DNA of 25,594 bases, from assembly GCA_036510675.1 (NCBI GenBank), contig DATCDN010000116.1, forward strand, positions 1 through 25,594. The letters are read 5' to 3'. Of this stretch, positions 22,545-25,594 are shown in pieces (position 1 is the first letter of the stretch; every line of letters begins with the position of its first letter). The notes under the pieces were generated by a model that was not told the DNA's origin, did not search any database, and was given only the letters and a program-made list of their open reading frames with translations. This DNA is from JAATGI01 sp036510675. Its GTDB lineage: Bacteria > Pseudomonadota > Alphaproteobacteria > ATCC43930 > CGMCC-115725. The translations under genes were made by a program, and so were the position numbers.

Positions 22545-23966
22545 TTGTCTCGGCTAATTGTCGTCTCAAATCGCGTCGCTAATCCGCACGAACGATCCGC
22601 CCGCGCCGGCGGCTTGGCCGTGGCCATGCGCGAAGCCCTCGATCATCATGGCGGCGTCTGGTTCGGCTGGAGCGGTGAGACCAAAGAGGATGCATCGACC
22701 GTCCCGCATGTGACAAAGGCGGGCGATGTCACCTTCATGACGGTCGATCTGAAGCCCGAGGATTATCAATCCTATTACATCGACTATGCCAACAGCACGC
22801 TGTGGCCGCTGTTTCATTTCCGGGTCGGCCTGATCGAGTATTCGCGCGCCGCGCTTGAGGGGTATCTCCGGGTCAATGCGCAACTGGCCGCCATTCTGGC
22901 GCCGACGATTCAGCCGACCGACGTGATCTGGGTGCATGATTATCATCTGATCCCGTTCGGCGACGAGCTGCGCAAGCTCGGCATCAAGAACAAGATCGGC
23001 TTCTTCCTCCACACACCGTTTCCGCCGCGCCAGCTGTTGGAGACGCTGCCTCGCCATACCACGCTGCTGCATGCGCTGGCGGCCTATGATCTGGTCGGCT
23101 TCCAGACCGACGAATCGCTGCGCGCGTTTCAGGATTCGATCGTCGATCTGGCGCGGGCGCGGCTCGTGGGGGACAATGAATTCGTGCTGGGCGAGCGCCG
23201 GTCGCGCGCCGGCACCTTCCCCATCGGCATCGATACCGAGCGGTTCGCCCGGCTGGCGCGGCGCACCGCGCGGTCGTGCGACAGCACGCGGCTTGAGGAT
23301 AGTCTCAATGGGCGGGCGCTGATCATCGGTGTCGATCGGCTCGACTACAGCAAGGGCATTCCCAATCGCTTTCAGGCGATCGATACCCTGCTGACGGAAC
23401 ATCCCGAGCACACCAACCAGTTCAGCTATCTGCAGATCACGCCGCATTCCCGCGCCGACGTCGCGCAATATCGCACGCTGGCGGGCGAGCTTGAGTCGAA
23501 GGTCGGCGCCGTCAACGGCAAGTTCGCGCAATATGATTGGACACCGCTGCGCTACGTCAACCAGGCGTTCTCGCGGCTGGTGCTGGCCGGGTTCTATCGG
23601 CTGGCGCGGATCGGGCTGGTGACGCCGCTGCGCGACGGCATGAATCTCGTCGCCAAGGAATTCGTCGCGGCGCAGGACCCGCGCGATCCCGGCGCGCTGA
23701 TCCTATCGCGCTTCGCCGGCGCCGCTCAGGAATTGAAGGCGGCGATCCAGGTCAATCCCTACGATTCCGACGACATCGCCTCGGCGATCCATCGCGGGCT
23801 GGGCATGGCGCTCGACGAGCGCCAGATGCGCTGGAGCCACATGATGGAAGCCATCGAGCAAAACACCGTGACCACTTGGCACGAGGATTTTCTAAAGGCG
23901 CTGGACGACACCGAACTCATGCCGCCAATCCGCAGCCGGATCGTCATGCCGGTCGTCGTCGCCTAA
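22545..23966 (+). CDS. otsA: Trehalose-6-phosphate synthase (GT20)
   Basis: OtsA joins glucose from UDP- or ADP-glucose to glucose-6-phosphate. The 473-residue GT-B enzyme has LIVVSNRVA (4-12), RAGGLAVAM (20-28), WVHDYHLI (129-136), HTPFPP (156-161), GVDRLDYSKGIPNR (262-275) and LRDGMNLVAKEF (362-373), all family signatures for binding substrate and donor. The start is TTG 22545 with a strong AGGAGG at 22532-22537, so the unusual codon is well supported. Its last 75 bases overlap the 3' end of the convergent PilZ-domain gene. The 124 bases before it hold no clear promoter, so it may be read from otsB. Confidence 0.96.
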   Translation: MSRLIVVSNRVANPHERSARAGGLAVAMREALDHHGGVWFGWSGETKEDASTVPHVTKAGDVTFMTVDLKPEDYQSYYIDYANSTLWPLFHFRVGLIEYSRAALEGYLRVNAQLAAILAPTIQPTDVIWVHDYHLIPFGDELRKLGIKNKIGFFLHTPFPPRQLLETLPRHTTLLHALAAYDLVGFQTDESLRAFQDSIVDLARARLVGDNEFVLGERRSRAGTFPIGIDTERFARLARRTARSCDSTRLEDSLNGRALIIGVDRLDYSKGIPNRFQAIDTLLTEHPEHTNQFSYLQITPHSRADVAQYRTLAGELESKVGAVNGKFAQYDWTPLRYVNQAFSRLVLAGFYRLARIGLVTPLRDGMNLVAKEFVAAQDPRDPGALILSRFAGAAQELKAAIQVNPYDSDDIASAIHRGLGMALDERQMRWSHMMEAIEQNTVTTWHEDFLKALDDTELMPPIRSRIVMPVVVA

Positions 23967-24317
23967 CTCCCGCTCGCCGGAATCATCCAGTTCGGCCAGC
24001 AGCTTCGGCAGCCGGCGCAGGATCGGGGCGTCGGGGATGAACCGCAGCCCGACCAACCCGTCGCGCTCCCACGCGAGGCGCGCCGGGATCGGGCCGAGAA
24101 AATCCGTCATCAGCCACAGCCGTGGCGAGAAGAACGGAAACTCGCCCAGCATGCGCAATTTCGCGCCGCCCGGCGACAGATCCACCACCTCGCAATCCAC
24201 CCGGGTCTGGCCCGTGGTGACGACACCGTGCCAATGCGGGCGCTGGTGCGCCGGGTCCGCGACCGGAATTCTTTCCGATTGGCGAAGTGGCCTGACCTTG
24301 CGATGAGCATTCTTCAT
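23892..24317 (-). CDS. PilZ-domain protein, putative c-di-GMP receptor
   Basis: This 141-residue protein consists mostly of one PilZ domain. RQSER (12-16) fits the RxxxR arm and DLSPGG (46-51) the D/N-x-S-x-x-G motif, the two sites that grip cyclic di-GMP. Beta strands such as RVDCEVVDLS and PARLAWERDGLVGLRFI complete the barrel. The acidic tail (about 110-135) is encoded opposite the otsA 3' end and may be less conserved. The ATG at 24317 has GGAGG six bases upstream, a strong site. It stands alone on its strand; which process it controls is unknown. The pairing with otsA is physical (convergent overlap), not evidently functional. Confidence 0.85.
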   Translation of the reverse strand: MKNAHRKVRPLRQSERIPVADPAHQRPHWHGVVTTGQTRVDCEVVDLSPGGAKLRMLGEFPFFSPRLWLMTDFLGPIPARLAWERDGLVGLRFIPDAPILRRLPKLLAELDDSGERELGDDDRHDDPAADWRHEFGVVQRL

Positions 24318-24637
24318 GACATACCTCCGGCGGCAAGCAGGAATGGCCGGCGCACATTGGCGCCGGGGTCGATCCTTGAGACGCGCGGAAAGCCAATCAG
24401 GGCGGCGGTGCGATCACCCGCAAACCCCGTGGAAGCCCCAGGTAGCATTGGTCAATAACGAGGCAGCAACCTGACACAAGCATCCGTAATTCCACTACAA
24501 TTCAGGGGATACACCGTACATCGGCGTATCGGCGCCCATATCGCAACGATGCCCAAGGGATGCAAATAAAAAATCGAATAAGCTGTGAATTTCCTGGGGA
24601 TAAGTTGTTTTGTTAATGAATCATTACTTGGAAAAGC
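24318..24637. other. Non-coding stretch upstream of the PilZ gene
   Basis: I see no credible gene in these 320 bases; the short open frames lack ribosome sites and family signatures. The first part is GC-rich and probably holds the promoter of the PilZ gene. The part from about 24560 to 24637 is markedly AT-rich and contains the perfect 13-base palindrome TAATGAATCATTA (24614-24626), which might be a protein-binding site or the end of the small gene that follows. Confidence 0.5.
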
Positions 24638-24742
24638 TCAGCCTTTCGCGCGGCGGGCGCGTTGCCGGCGGACGCTGGCCTTGTGGCTTCCCTTGCGTTT
24701 GTTGGCGCGGATCGTCTGGCTCGATTTGGTCGACTTTTTCAT
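24638..24742 (-). CDS. Very basic 34-residue protein, hypothetical
   Basis: A short minus-strand frame, ATG at 24742 to TGA at 24638-24640, encodes 34 residues, of which 7 are Lys and 7 Arg and none is acidic (MKKSTKSSQTIRANKRKG and then SHKASVRRQRARRAKG). Support for a real gene: AGGA lies seven bases before the ATG, nearly all third codon positions are G or C as in neighbouring genes, and it sits 51 bases behind the smc stop on the same strand. The composition suggests nucleic-acid or ribosome binding, but it matches no ribosomal protein I recognise, such as L34 or THX. It could also be a chance frame. Confidence 0.5.
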   Translation of the reverse strand: MKKSTKSSQTIRANKRKGSHKASVRRQRARRAKG

Positions 24743-24793
24743 CGGTTTTTCCTGTTATGTCGCCGCACCATAGCACGGCCGCCAGGGGGCGGG

Positions 24794-25594
24794 TTACGCG
24801 GTTTGACGCAGTTCCTCGGCGTGCTGCAGATCGACCGACACGAGTTGCGAGACGCCCTGCTCGGACATGGTCACGCCATAGAGCCGGTCCATTCGCGCCA
24901 TGGTCAGGCGGTGGTGGGTGATGATCAGGAACCGCGTCTCGGCCTGATCGGCGATTTCGGATACGAGGCTGCAGAACCGATCGACATTGGCGTCGTCGAG
25001 CGGCGCATCGACCTCGTCCAGCACGCAGATCGGCGCCGGGTTGGTGAGGAACGCGGCGAAGATCAGCGCCAGCGCCGTCAGCGCCTGCTCGCCACCCGAC
25101 AGCAGCGAAATCGCCTGAAGCTTCTTGCCGGGCGGGCTGCACAGGATTTCAAGCCCGGCATCGAGCGGATCGACCGTCGCCGCCTCGCCGCCCGCCGCCT
25201 CGGCGCCGTCTTCCGCCGCGGCCTCCGGGGTCGCGCGATCGAGGCGCAGGAAGGCGCGGCCGCCGCCGAACAGACGCTCGAACAGCCGGCCGAAATGCTC
25301 ATTCACCTGCGCGAAGGCGGCCAGCATGCGCTCGCGCCCTTCGCGATTGAGCGCCGAGATGCCGTGACGCAGCCGCGCGATCGCCGCCGTCAGATCGTCG
25401 CGCTCATGCGCCAGGCCCCCATGGCGCGCCTCGATCTCGGCGGCTTCGCTTTCGGCGACCAGATTGACCGGCCCCATATTGTCGCGCTCGCGCGTCAGGC
25501 GGTCGAGCCGCGTTTCGGCGTCGGCCAGCTCGGGCAATTCTTCCCCAGGTTCGATATTCGCGGCGTCGAGGATCGCCGCCGGCTCGCACTCGAG
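24794..25594 (-). CDS. smc: Chromosome segregation protein SMC, C-terminal part (partial)
   Basis: The frame is open to the window edge and encodes the last 266 residues of a protein of about 1150. It starts in the distal coiled coil (ELADAETRLDRLTRERDNMGPVNL), then enters the C-terminal head domain: the ABC signature LLSGGEQALTALALIFA and Walker B PICVLDEVDAPLDD, with the D-loop and the switch His region FLIITHH after it. SMC dimers with ScpAB fold and segregate the chromosome. An acidic, Ala-rich insert (TPEAAAEDGAEAAGGEAATVD) lies between the coil end and the signature, a common alphaproteobacterial trait. The stop at 24794 is followed by the small basic gene. Confidence 0.95.
   Translation of the reverse strand, partial: LECEPAAILDAANIEPGEELPELADAETRLDRLTRERDNMGPVNLVAESEAAEIEARHGGLAHERDDLTAAIARLRHGISALNREGRERMLAAFAQVNEHFGRLFERLFGGGRAFLRLDRATPEAAAEDGAEAAGGEAATVDPLDAGLEILCSPPGKKLQAISLLSGGEQALTALALIFAAFLTNPAPICVLDEVDAPLDDANVDRFCSLVSEIADQAETRFLIITHHRLTMARMDRLYGVTMSEQGVSQLVSVDLQHAEELRQTA

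Noticed and set aside
24584..24603. DnaA-box-like TGGGGATAA and TGTGAAT in an AT-rich stretch, possible origin
   Set aside because: Only one or two imperfect boxes, no cluster, and no origin-associated genes nearby.
1..25594. CRISPR array, insertion sequence with terminal repeats, rRNA or tRNA gene
   Set aside because: I saw no regularly spaced direct repeats, no transposase frame and no RNA-gene signature in the window; only gene remnants and one REP-like pair point to mobile DNA.

Overview
This window reads as a chromosomal segment of a GC-rich alphaproteobacterium, probably in or near the Rhodospirillales. The evidence is GC-rich third codon positions, the rsmI-yraN-dual-BON-lipoprotein-gshB order, a Dam-type methylase remnant of proteobacterial type, and many family-level matches. 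No species can be named from the sequence. Most genes are housekeeping or stress-metabolism genes. The accessory-looking material lies at about 6.1-7.1 kb and 9.6-11.4 kb, plus one gene at 16.4 kb.

Layout. 1-1010: the 3' end of a branched-chain aminotransferase faces a PaaG-type crotonase. 1204-3392: egtB-egtD, a two-gene ergothioneine operon with an ATGA overlap. 3496-6135: a soluble GAF-GAF-PAS-PAS histidine kinase whose start lies in a 15-bp hairpin. 6135-7083: a graveyard of broken genes. It holds two pieces of a GT4 glycosyltransferase in opposite orientation, a frameshifted GT2 glycosyltransferase and a frameshifted D12-class adenine methyltransferase. 7168-9633: the tight rph-rdgB-hemW operon, closed by a REP-like hairpin pair. 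9751-11400: an alpha/beta hydrolase behind a HicB-type antitoxin gene, with a HicA-type toxin gene divergent from it; a promoter and operator-like palindrome lie between them.

11414-15843: an LpoA-like lipoprotein gene is divergent from rsmI-yraN-(dolP-like)-gshB, the arrangement known around the E. coli yraL-yraP region with gshB appended. 15846-16292: mscL with a zinc-ribbon tail. 16401-16790: a stand-alone photoactive yellow protein (PYP) homologue that keeps the chromophore cysteine and glutamate but has Phe at the Tyr42 position. 16935-23966: a run of co-directional genes, comM, a biuret-hydrolase-like cysteine hydrolase, cydAB of the cyanide-insensitive type, otsB and otsA. 23892-24317: a PilZ-domain gene whose 3' end overlaps otsA antisense. 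24638-25594: a 34-residue very basic protein directly behind the 3' part of smc.

Themes: thiol and redox protection (egtBD, gshB, cydAB), osmotic response (mscL, otsBA) and nucleotide/RNA hygiene (rph, rdgB, rsmI). The observations most worth following are the PYP homologue, the divergent HicA/HicB pair with its own regulatory region, the gene-debris interval with an apparent internal inversion, and the hairpin at the kinase start.
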